Positions 25,466 to 32,131 of a stretch of DNA of 64,000 nt are shown here, piece by piece (position 1 is the stretch's first letter; each line of letters opens with the position of its first letter). The stretch comes from Brevibacillus brevis (GTDB taxonomy: Bacteria; Bacillota; Bacilli; Brevibacillales; Brevibacillaceae): assembly GCF_031583145.1 (NCBI RefSeq), contig NZ_CP134050.1, forward strand, positions 1,133,501 through 1,197,500, read 5' to 3'. The notes under the pieces are model-generated. The model searched no databases and was not told the origin of the DNA. It was given only the letters and a program-made list of their open reading frames with translations. A program made the position numbers and the translations under genes.

Positions 25466-25495
25466 ATGATTATCCAATTCATTCGCTTGCGATAA
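25466..25495 (+). CDS. Putative regulatory leader peptide MIIQFIRLR
   Basis: A nine-codon ORF with its own AGGAG site (25450-25455 region, 10 bases upstream) and a TAA stop. The peptide ends in Arg-Leu-Arg, the Arg-X-Arg arrest motif known from macrolide-dependent stalling peptides such as ErmDL. Codons for this segment (25478-25494) can pair with 25578-25592, just upstream of the ribosome site of the esterase gene. A ribosome held at Leu8/Arg9 would free that segment. The peptide itself is seen; stalling is inference. Confidence 0.5.
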   Translation: MIIQFIRLR

Positions 25496-25606
25496 TGGGC
25501 AAATTCTCTCGGGAGAGCTCATTCATTTTTTGATAAAATGGGTGGGTTTATTTGAGTATGACTATTGCCTAGTGTATATCCAATCGAATGAAACGGGGAA
25601 TGACGC

Positions 25607-26458
25607 ATGCAAAAAGAAACGATTCATCACGTAAACGGTGTGGAAATTTGCGCAGAGAGCTTTGGCGATCCGCGTGATCCGGCGGTTCTGCTGATCATGG
25701 GAGCCATGTGCTCGATGGTGTATTGGGATACGGAATTTTGCCAGCTACTGGCTGATACGGGACGCTACGTGATTCGCTACGACAACCGTGACGTCGGGCG
25801 CTCGACCTGCTACCAGCCGGGAACCTCCCATTACTCGGTGGCTGATCTGGCGGCTGATGCCGTTGGCGTGCTCGATGCGTACGGGGTCTCGAAAGCGCAT
25901 CTCGTCGGAATGTCTCTGGGCGGAATGATCGCTCAGGTGATCGCTCTCGAATATCCGCAGCGGGTCGAGACGATCACCCTGATCGCCTCCAGCCTTTACG
26001 GCGCGGTAGAGAATCAGTACGACCTGCCGGGCATGGATGAGAGCATTCTCGCTTACCATGCGAATGGGGCGGCATTGGACTGGACGGATGAAGAAGCGGT
26101 CGTCCGCTATCTGGTGAAGGGATCGTCCTTGCTGTGCGGTCCCGCTCATACCTTTGAGGAAGAGCGGGTCTACCGGCAAACCCTGGCGGAATTCAGGCGA
26201 GCCAACCAACTGCTCAGCATGTTCAACCACGGCTTGCTCCCTAGCCAGGCGATGTATGAAGGAAAGCCGGCGGACATCCGGGTCCCCGTCCTCGTCATTC
26301 ACGGGACGCATGACACCGTGCTGCCTTTCCCTCATGCCAAGGCGCTCGTCCAGGAAATTCCCGGAGCGCAGCTGCTGACGCTCGAAGGAACCGGCCATGA
26401 AATTCATGGCGATGATTGGGAGACGATCATCGAGGCGGTCTTCGCCCATACGAAGTAA
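25607..26458 (+). CDS. Alpha/beta hydrolase of the EstT/EstX/RdmC type (candidate macrolide esterase)
   Basis: 283 residues. Nucleophile elbow GMSLGG with Ser103, acid Asp236 in HGTHDTVLP and His264 in GTGHEIH complete the triad; YDNRDVGRST and the helical cap LDWTDEEAVVRYLV are typical of the RdmC aclacinomycin methylesterase/EstT macrolide-esterase group. Known EstT opens the lactone ring of 16-membered macrolides. The gene lies about 110 bases behind a 9-codon RLR leader peptide, which supports antibiotic-inducible expression. Other ester substrates remain possible. Confidence 0.78.
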   Translation: MQKETIHHVNGVEICAESFGDPRDPAVLLIMGAMCSMVYWDTEFCQLLADTGRYVIRYDNRDVGRSTCYQPGTSHYSVADLAADAVGVLDAYGVSKAHLVGMSLGGMIAQVIALEYPQRVETITLIASSLYGAVENQYDLPGMDESILAYHANGAALDWTDEEAVVRYLVKGSSLLCGPAHTFEEERVYRQTLAEFRRANQLLSMFNHGLLPSQAMYEGKPADIRVPVLVIHGTHDTVLPFPHAKALVQEIPGAQLLTLEGTGHEIHGDDWETIIEAVFAHTK

Positions 26459-26474
26459 GGAAAAGGGAACAACC

Positions 26475-26518
26475 AAAAGGGTTGCCAGCCGGTATTTTAC
26501 CGGGGGCAACCCTTTTCT
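26475..26518 (+). terminator. Terminator of the esterase gene
   Basis: AAAAGGGTTGCC pairs perfectly with GGCAACCCTTTT, followed by a C/T-rich tail. Confidence 0.88.
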
Positions 26519-26522
26519 TGTC

Positions 26523-26604
26523 CAGACAGGAATTTCCAAAATTCCTATCCAGTATAAGGACAACCGCGGCTCCGCCAAAAGGCATGGCGCAGCCGGGTTT
26601 TGTA
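26523..26604 (+). repeat. Dispersed two-hairpin repeat, copy 2 (short form)
   Basis: 82 bases nearly identical to the outer parts of 11558-11691, without the 52-base block. AGGAATT/AATTCCT is preserved as a stem while the loop reads TCCAA instead of AATAA; GGCTCCGCC/GGCGCAGCC forms the second imperfect stem. As with copy 1 it follows directly after a Rho-independent terminator. Confidence 0.85.
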
Positions 26605-26615
26605 AAAGGACGTAC

Positions 26616-27179
26616 TCATTGCTCAGTCCGGTTTTCCCGATCCTGGGTGACTGTCCTGCCTGGGTAGAAGCGCTTTTCCTCCGGCAGGGGGTTGCCTTTC
26701 GCCGTGATGCTGTCGGGGGTAATCCGAAAGACAGCCGTGACGCTGCCCATGGAAGAGCGGTATTTGACGACATGCTGCAAGGAAAGCGGCTCCGGGTAGT
26801 AGCCAGGGACGTACTTGTCGAGCATTGCCTGCATGGCATCGCGCATTTCCTCCGGATCGGCGACGCGTTCGATCGTCCCGGACAGAAAGACGCTCATATA
26901 AGCAGTGTCTGTATGGGCGGGCACAGGGTCTGCGATGGTGCCGTGCTCTTCGCATACACTGAAGCACACGCGGTTGTTGGCGTCGATCAGCTCTACCTTC
27001 CGGCCAGAGTCCGCGCCGTGAAAGTAGATATGTCCATTCCACCAGCAAAAGTTTAGCGGAACGATATAGGGTACGCTGCCGTCAGTCAGGCCGAGATTCC
27101 CTACTTTGGCTTTGGACAAAAAGGCGTCGATTTGCTTTTGATCAGTCAATGTCCGTTTGGAATAACGTATCGGAATCAT
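26616..27179 (-). CDS. Pyridoxamine 5'-phosphate oxidase-like flavoprotein (NimA-related)
   Basis: 187 residues of split-barrel FMN-binding fold, starting IPIRYSKRTLTDQKQIDAFLSKAKVGNLGL (in parts) and PYIVPLNFCWWNGHIYFHGA, typical of the NimA/nitroimidazole-resistance-type PNPOx group. The family reduces nitro compounds or binds flavin/haem; actual substrate unknown. GGAGGGG precedes ATG 27179. Convergent with the esterase; the copy 2 repeat lies between. Confidence 0.85.
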   Translation of the reverse strand: MIPIRYSKRTLTDQKQIDAFLSKAKVGNLGLTDGSVPYIVPLNFCWWNGHIYFHGADSGRKVELIDANNRVCFSVCEEHGTIADPVPAHTDTAYMSVFLSGTIERVADPEEMRDAMQAMLDKYVPGYYPEPLSLQHVVKYRSSMGSVTAVFRITPDSITAKGNPLPEEKRFYPGRTVTQDRENRTEQ

Positions 27180-27287
27180 GGGGTCCCCTCCGTTTGACTT
27201 GTTCCCTTCAAAATCGGGTAGCCCTATCGTAAGCGGTTTTTGCCATGGTCAAAAGGGGCAATTCTTCTTTACAGGAGCAGGTCAGAT

Positions 27288-27318
27288 GAAAAAAGCCGCC
27301 CGAGACATCAAGGGCGGC
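27288..27318 (-). terminator. Terminator of the yfhP-like gene
   Basis: On the minus strand GCCGCCC pairs with GGGCGGC around a 10-base loop, followed by TTTTTTC. Confidence 0.88.
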
Positions 27319-27326
27319 GGTCCTAT

Positions 27327-28322
27327 TTATCCAAGCTGGCGGTTGGGGTCCATTTTTTTGGTCAGTTGTTCTTCCCCGCGGTGGATCCACCCGACAAATT
27401 CGTCTCGAATCTGCAGCTCGTAATCGAGGTAGACGACAGCGACGAACATATAGTGGCTTTTCCCGTGAAAACGCGAGCGGTAGCGCAGGTCGATCCACTT
27501 CACTTCATAGCCGAAGGGGCGCTTTGCGGTTTCCACATGCACATGATGGGTAAAAGAGAGGAAGGACTGCACTTTGCTGCTTTTCGCGGCAGCTTTGATC
27601 ACTTCGTTTTCCGGCTTGATCGCAAACGTGTCAAGGACGACGACATCCCCGGAGTGGACTTCGCCGACGTACCAATGATGCTCAGTCTTGGCGACAAACG
27701 TCCATTGCGTCCACGAAATCGTCGGGATGATCGTATACGTGCCGGACTTGCCGATGCGGCTGCGAACCAGCTCAGTCGTGCGCTTCTGCGCCTGGCATCG
27801 CCAGTAGTAGTACACCGCGATGATCACGTAAATCCAGAGAAACAGCCTGCCCGGCTCCAGACCTGCAGCCCAGAGCATAAAGCCCACCAGATGGGCGGCA
27901 AAGATAAACGGGTCAAAAATGAAAATGGCGTTCAGCGCGACCCATTTGTCGCGAAACGGGTACAACCCCTTGGTTCCATAGGAATTGAACAAGTCGACAA
28001 ATACGTGCAGGCAGACCGCCAGAAAAATCCAGCCTAACAAGTGAAGCCACGAGGTTTGTGGCATGAATCCCTGTATGAGGGCGAACAATGCACCTGTCCA
28101 GAGAAACACGGCGGGGACAGAATGCGATACGCCCCGATGGTTGCGAATGTAAGCTGCGGTGCCGCGGACACGGACAAGTCCGTCCAGATCAGGTGCTTGT
28201 GAACCGATGACCGTGCCGATCATGACGGCTTCCGCAAGTCCCGGAGTAGTTGCTACGACAGGATCGAGATAGGCGAGACCGGCCAATCCGAAGCCCATGG
28301 CGAAGTGTGTGGCGGTATCCAT
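27327..28322 (-). CDS. yfhP: YfhP-like membrane-bound metal-dependent hydrolase
   Basis: 331 residues. The N-terminal half is a LexA-binding/YdjM-type (DUF457) membrane domain with conserved His/Asp clusters: DTATHFAMGF, SQAPDLDGLVR, HRGVSHS and HVFVDLFNSYGTKGLYPF. Four or five membrane helices lie between 20 and 180; a soluble C-terminal domain (about 190-331) follows. In B. subtilis yfhP is adjacent to mutY (yfhQ), as here, divergent with one small gene between. The biochemical role is not established. Confidence 0.85.
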   Translation of the reverse strand: MDTATHFAMGFGLAGLAYLDPVVATTPGLAEAVMIGTVIGSQAPDLDGLVRVRGTAAYIRNHRGVSHSVPAVFLWTGALFALIQGFMPQTSWLHLLGWIFLAVCLHVFVDLFNSYGTKGLYPFRDKWVALNAIFIFDPFIFAAHLVGFMLWAAGLEPGRLFLWIYVIIAVYYYWRCQAQKRTTELVRSRIGKSGTYTIIPTISWTQWTFVAKTEHHWYVGEVHSGDVVVLDTFAIKPENEVIKAAAKSSKVQSFLSFTHHVHVETAKRPFGYEVKWIDLRYRSRFHGKSHYMFVAVVYLDYELQIRDEFVGWIHRGEEQLTKKMDPNRQLG

Positions 28323-28484
28323 GGATTCGTCGTACTCCTCCTTTCCTCCCTGGCTGTATACTGTTTATTATAGCGTGCGAAGCAGGAGAATTCCCGCCCC
28401 ATTTGAAAAAAATTGTGGCCTTGTCCCGGTTTCCTCAAAAAAGTATGATGGGTACAGATTGACCTTGCAGAGGAGGGATCGCAC

Positions 28485-28772
28485 ATGCTGACTGTTTTCA
28501 TGGAATACAAGCTGGAGCCGCAAAAGCGTGAGCAAGCTCTTTCGCAGCTCGCAACGATGCCGGATCGGCTGGCGGCCATGGGCGCTTTTGGCTATCGCTG
28601 CCTGGAGGGTGTCGATCAGCCTGGTCTGTTCGTCGAAGCGTTCGAGGTGCCGGGCCTAGAGCAGTACGAGCAAATCAAGGCGTGGCGATTGGCCGATGCA
28701 GCTTTTTGCGATTGCGTGACAGGGGGAGCGGCCAAGCTGCACGTTTGGGCGTTTCGCAGTATTGAGCAATAA
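28485..28772 (+). CDS. Small hypothetical protein (possible alpha/beta-barrel monooxygenase-like fold)
   Basis: 95 residues, MLTVFMEYKLEPQKREQALS then alternating strands and helices, reminiscent of ferredoxin-like dimeric alpha-beta-barrel proteins; I do not recognise a specific family. GAGGAGGG precedes ATG 28485. It lies directly before mutY (26 bases to the chosen mutY start), so the two are probably co-transcribed. It occupies the yfhS neighbourhood of B. subtilis, but I cannot claim homology. Confidence 0.7.
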   Translation: MLTVFMEYKLEPQKREQALSQLATMPDRLAAMGAFGYRCLEGVDQPGLFVEAFEVPGLEQYEQIKAWRLADAAFCDCVTGGAAKLHVWAFRSIEQ

Positions 28773-28797
28773 CGACAAAGGAGCAGACAAACCAGAG

Positions 28798-29919
28798 ATG
28801 GCAGGAAAAAAATCAAAAGAGTTGTCTTATACATTGCCGGAGCAATTTCACGTCTTCGGCTTCTCGTCCGATTTGCTGGCCTGGTACGATTCGCAAAAGC
28901 GCGATTTGCCATGGCGGATCAACCGCGACCCGTACCGGGTGTGGGTGTCGGAAATCATGCTGCAGCAGACGCGGGTGGAGACCGTCAAACCTTATTATGC
29001 GAATTTCATGGAGAAATTCCCGACCGTGGGGGCGTTGGCGGAAGCGCCGGAAGAAGATGTGCTCAAAGCGTGGGAAGGCCTGGGCTACTACTCCCGCGCC
29101 CGCAACCTGCAAGCAGCGGCTCGCGAGGTGCAGGCGAGGTACGGGGGAGTCGTTCCCGATACGCCGGAGGAAATCTCCACGCTCAAAGGAATTGGCCCGT
29201 ATACGGCAGGCGCGATCCTCAGCATCGCCTACGAAAAGCCGGAGCCGGCTGTCGACGGCAACGTCATGCGGGTGTTCTCCCGCCTGCTCTACCTGACGGA
29301 TGACATCGCGAAGCCCGCCACCCGGATCAAGATCGAGCATCTTGTGCGGCAGGTGATCCCGCAGGGGAGGGCGGGCGACTTTAACCAGGCGCTGATGGAG
29401 CTCGGTGCGATGGTGTGTGTGCCCCGATCGCCGCAATGCCTGACCTGTCCGGTGTTTGACTACTGCATGGCCCGTCAGGAAGGCGTGCAGGAGGAGCTGC
29501 CGGTCAAAGGCAAGGCGAAGCCGCCCCGTCCGGTCCATCTTCAGGTCGGCGTCGTCATGCGCGAAGGTTCTGTATTGATCAACAAGCGTCCGGACACGGG
29601 CCTTCTCGCGGGGATGTGGGAATTCCCCATGGTCGAGACGGAGGTCGAGCGGGAGTCGGCCAAGCAGGAAGTCCTGAGCGAAGGACTGCGCGAGAGGTTT
29701 GCCGTAGATGTCGAAGTGCTCGAGTCTCTCGGTGAGGTGCAGCATACGTTTTCCCACCTTCAATGGAACATGCAGGTGTGGTCTTGCGACTGGATCGAGG
29801 GTGACGATTTGCCTGCGCACGCCCGTTTCGTCCCGGTAGACGAGCTGGACAGCTATACCTTTCCCATAGCCCACCACAAAATTCGCGAGATCATGAAGCA
29901 CAAAAGCGACCGCTACTAG
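28798..29919 (+). CDS. mutY: Adenine DNA glycosylase
   Basis: 373 residues. Catalytic Glu in SEIMLQQTRVETV, helix-hairpin-helix LKGIGPYTAGAI, catalytic Asp in VDGNVMRVFSR, and the iron-sulfur motif C-X6-C-X2-C-X5-C (CVPRSPQCLTCPVFDYC). A Nudix-like C-terminal domain (about 235-365), which recognises 8-oxoG, follows. It removes A mispaired with 8-oxoguanine. ATG 28798 is given although AAAGGAG (28777-28783) is rather distant; an earlier TTG at 28762 overlapping the small gene is the alternative. Confidence 0.95.
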   Translation: MAGKKSKELSYTLPEQFHVFGFSSDLLAWYDSQKRDLPWRINRDPYRVWVSEIMLQQTRVETVKPYYANFMEKFPTVGALAEAPEEDVLKAWEGLGYYSRARNLQAAAREVQARYGGVVPDTPEEISTLKGIGPYTAGAILSIAYEKPEPAVDGNVMRVFSRLLYLTDDIAKPATRIKIEHLVRQVIPQGRAGDFNQALMELGAMVCVPRSPQCLTCPVFDYCMARQEGVQEELPVKGKAKPPRPVHLQVGVVMREGSVLINKRPDTGLLAGMWEFPMVETEVERESAKQEVLSEGLRERFAVDVEVLESLGEVQHTFSHLQWNMQVWSCDWIEGDDLPAHARFVPVDELDSYTFPIAHHKIREIMKHKSDRY

Positions 29920-29932
29920 GCGGTCGCTTTTT
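29902..29932 (+). terminator. mutY terminator overlapping the stop codon
   Basis: AAAAGCGACCGC and GCGGTCGCTTTT form a perfect stem whose loop contains the mutY TAG codon; a T-run follows. Confidence 0.9.
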
Positions 29933-29943
29933 GCTTGGGTTGA

Positions 29944-30102
29944 TTACCGGAACCAGAATTCCGGATACTGACAGGCAATCTGGCGCTTTCGCTCTTCCAA
30001 CTGGGCAATGGCCAATCGCTGTCTGTACTTGGCTTCCCTTTGCTCGGGGGTCCATTTCCGTTTTTCGATCACGATCGTGAAAAATATCATGGGAATGTAC
30101 AT
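29944..30102 (-). CDS. YrzI-family small protein, copy A
   Basis: 52 residues, start MYIPMIFFTIVIEKRKW, then a charged helix (EQREAKYRQRL, QLEERKRQI). The hydrophobic FFTI-[VK]-I start followed by E[KR][RK]K is the signature of the Bac_small_YrzI group, annotated as probable sporulation proteins. A strong GGGAGGG site precedes the ATG. It is paralogous to the gene at 30240-30392. Function unknown. Confidence 0.75.
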   Translation of the reverse strand: MYIPMIFFTIVIEKRKWTPEQREAKYRQRLAIAQLEERKRQIACQYPEFWFR

Positions 30103-30136
30103 GTTATTTCCCTCCCATCTGTATGGAATTGGTCAG

Positions 30137-30202
30137 TCAGCCGCCGTCTATCGATTTGACTCCTGTAAATCTCATCATCTGACGCTTTCTTCTGTTATTC
30201 AT
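30137..30202 (-). CDS. Candidate 21-residue basic peptide gene
   Basis: Between the two YrzI-like genes and on the same strand, ATG 30202 is preceded by GGAGGGATGTTTT and opens a short ORF (MNNRRKRQMMRFTGVKSIDGG) ending in TGA. The ribosome site is as strong as those of its neighbours, so it may be translated from the same transcript. No family is recognised. Confidence 0.45.
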   Translation of the reverse strand: MNNRRKRQMMRFTGVKSIDGG

Positions 30203-30239
30203 AAAACATCCCTCCTGATTGGTAATGAAGCTGTCGCGA

Positions 30240-30392
30240 TTAGATGCGGCTGATCAGTTGTGCTGCTTCGAATGCATGAGCCTCGGCGCGCTGCTCCAAG
30301 TACCGGGAACGTTCGAAAGCGGCGATGCGTTCGGCAGCGGAAGCGTGCTTGCGTTCGATCTTGATGGTGAAGAAAAGAAAGTGGAATACCAT
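30240..30392 (-). CDS. YrzI-family small protein, copy B
   Basis: 50 residues, start MVFHFLFFTIKIERKHA, followed by an amphipathic Ala/Glu/Arg-rich helix. It shares the FFTI-X-IE-[KR] start and length with copy A. GGGAGGTGATTTGAC precedes the ATG. The two copies plus the short peptide between them look like one minus-strand cluster. Confidence 0.75.
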   Translation of the reverse strand: MVFHFLFFTIKIERKHASAAERIAAFERSRYLEQRAEAHAFEAAQLISRI

Positions 30393-30443
30393 GTCAAATC
30401 ACCTCCCTTCAAAGATTTTGGAAAAAAATGGGTATTGGTTGGC

Positions 30444-30527
30444 AAAGAAAAGACCGCGGACAATAGCCTGCGGTCTAAAGGGTGCGTAAAGAAAAGCAAA
30501 GACCACAAGCTGCAACGCCTGCGGTCT
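30444..30527 (-). terminator. Tandem terminators after the 31-residue ORF
   Basis: Two similar hairpins follow each other: AGACCACAAGC/GCCTGCGGTCT (30500-30527) and AGACCGCGGAC/GCCTGCGGTCT (30451-30476), both followed by T-rich tracts on the minus strand. GCCTGCGGTCT is repeated exactly, so one hairpin probably arose by duplication. Confidence 0.7.
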
Positions 30528-30569
30528 GGTATTTGACGAATAGAAAATGTCGAAGATACGAATGACACA

Positions 30570-30665
30570 CTACGATTCGTTCGTCCAGGAGGCATTGCGA
30601 TATTCAGTTGTAGCAACAACGGAACGATCTTGGTAGTTATCCATAGCAATAAGCAGCATCATCAT
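30570..30665 (-). CDS. Candidate 31-residue small protein
   Basis: ATG 30665 (first of three ATGs in tandem) is preceded by a perfect AAAGGAGG site and opens MMMLLIAMDNYQDRSVVATTEYRN, ending TAG. A promoter (TTTACA, 17 bases, TATCCT at 30745-30717 on the minus strand) and a tandem terminator frame it, so it looks like a dedicated small-protein gene. The family is unknown. Confidence 0.55.
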   Translation of the reverse strand: MMMLLIAMDNYQDRSVVATTEYRNASWTNES

Positions 30666-30716
30666 TTTATTGCAGCCTCCTTTCTTTCGAGTCGTGGTTT
30701 TGGAAATCGTATCCTT

Positions 30717-30745
30717 AGGATAGGGGAATTCTTCCAAGATGTAAA
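30717..30745 (-). promoter_or_regulatory. Promoter of the small-gene cluster
   Basis: On the minus strand TTTACA (30745-30740), 17-base spacer, TATCCT (30722-30717), about 50 bases before the 31-residue ORF. The imperfect -10 leaves the sigma factor open. Confidence 0.45.
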
Positions 30746-31075
30746 GCTTTTTTTGACCATTTTCAAAAAGAAAATATATTCAGAAAAATAACCGCGGATC
30801 GGAGCCGGCTTGCGGCAAATGGAAGGGAAAAGTGGCCGCTTCACAAGGGAATTCAGCGGGCAAGCCCGTTCGGGTAAAGGGACGGGAAGCAGCGCGTTCA
30901 ACCTCGCTGCGCGGGTAGCGCGAGCAAAAAGGGAGTTGTATAATAAATTGTTAGTTGCACAGAAAACGAACGTCCGCGATGGTGCTCATCGACGGTGACT
31001 TTGCCAACTGACGGACAAGACAAAGTTGTCCAAGTGGTGTACAATAGTGGAAGAAGGTAACGAAGGAGGCAACGT

Positions 31076-31489
31076 ATGCTGATTCGTCCGTTTCGACTCG
31101 GTGACTATTCGGCTATTACAAGCATCTGGCGGGAAACCGGTTTGGACAAATCGGACACGGAGTCGTTGAACGATTTGGCCCAACAACTGGCATGGGACAG
31201 CGATTTGGTGATGGTTGCAGAAAAAGAAGGCAAGGTTGTAGGGGTCGTGGTAGGCACGATTGATGGGGCTCGCGCCTTTTTTTACCGACTGGCCGTACTG
31301 CCAAGCGAACAAGGCAACGGGATTGGCAGGCAGCTCGTGGAAGCGATTGAAAAGCGGTTCAAGCAACGTGGCGTCAATCGCGTCCTGATCATGGTAAATC
31401 AGGAAAACCCGGAAGTACTGCCGTTTTATCATTCGCTTGGCTACGAACTACAAAAATATGTTACACTTTCCAAAAAGCTCTCTTCCTAA
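31076..31489 (+). CDS. GNAT-family N-acetyltransferase
   Basis: 137 residues with the GNAT acetyl-CoA site: strand FFYRLAVLPSEQGNGIGRQLV (the Q/R-x-x-G-x-G/A loop is QGNGIGR) and a C-terminal NPEVLPFYHSLGYELQ. AGGAGG lies upstream of ATG 31076. The acceptor substrate is not predictable. It stands alone between the small-gene cluster and ntdP. Confidence 0.88.
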   Translation: MLIRPFRLGDYSAITSIWRETGLDKSDTESLNDLAQQLAWDSDLVMVAEKEGKVVGVVVGTIDGARAFFYRLAVLPSEQGNGIGRQLVEAIEKRFKQRGVNRVLIMVNQENPEVLPFYHSLGYELQKYVTLSKKLSS

Positions 31490-31537
31490 AGAAAGCGGGT
31501 CCCCATTCACATAGAGAAGAGAAGAAAGGGGAGAGTC

Positions 31538-32074
31538 ATGTCGCCGACTCCAGGCTCCAATATCCGCATTGAAAGTTATAAACATGACCATTCGTTGCAC
31601 CGCATATGGGATAAATCGACGCTGATTCATACCAGTGATGCGGTGGTGATTGGGGGTAACGATCGGGTCAAGGTGACAGAGGCAGACGGACGGGAGTGGC
31701 GTACGCGCGAACCGGCTATTTGTACATTTGGCCGAGGCCAGTGGTTCAATACCATTGCCATGATTCGTGACGATGGCATTTACTATTACTGCAACATCGG
31801 TTCGCCATTCAGCCTGAAGGGTCAGCTGCTGAGTTACATAGACTACGATCTGGACGTGAAGGTTTATCCTGACATGACGTATTCCATTCTGGATGAAGAG
31901 GAGTTTCTGTTGCACAGCAAACAGATGAACTACCCTCCTTTCGTCGTGGAACGAGTGCAGTCTGCTTTGCGAGAAGTATTGGACTGGGTGCGTGCACGTC
32001 GCGGGCCGTTTCAAAGTGGTTTTGTTCAACGTTGGTATGACCGATATTTATTAGTACGTGATGATGAGGAATAA
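31538..32074 (+). CDS. ntdP: DUF402 nucleoside tri-/diphosphatase (YgaC/NtdP-like)
   Basis: 178 residues of the DUF402/FomD-like barrel, with YYYCNIGSPF, LSYIDYDLDVKVYPD (Asp-rich metal site) and ILDEEEF. It resembles B. subtilis YgaC/NtdP, which hydrolyses nucleoside tri- and diphosphates. The next gene is ygaD-like, exactly as in B. subtilis, which supports the call. AAGGGGAG precedes ATG 31538. Confidence 0.88.
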   Translation: MSPTPGSNIRIESYKHDHSLHRIWDKSTLIHTSDAVVIGGNDRVKVTEADGREWRTREPAICTFGRGQWFNTIAMIRDDGIYYYCNIGSPFSLKGQLLSYIDYDLDVKVYPDMTYSILDEEEFLLHSKQMNYPPFVVERVQSALREVLDWVRARRGPFQSGFVQRWYDRYLLVRDDEE

Positions 32075-32108
32075 TCCCTTTCCCGTAAGTCGGGGGAGGG
32101 ATTTCCTT
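32072..32108 (+). terminator. Hairpin between ntdP and ygaD
   Basis: AATCCCT-TTCCC pairs with GGGGGAGGGATT around GTAAGTC, followed by TCCTTGTTT. It overlaps the ntdP stop region and may only partly terminate transcription. Confidence 0.6.
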
Positions 32109-32131
32109 GTTTGCAAAGGAGCGTAGTGCAA

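Noticed and set aside
30810..30998. 62-codon plus-strand ORF ahead of the GNAT gene
   Set aside because: Weak start context, low-complexity Arg/Ala/Gly composition and no recognisable family; probably not coding.
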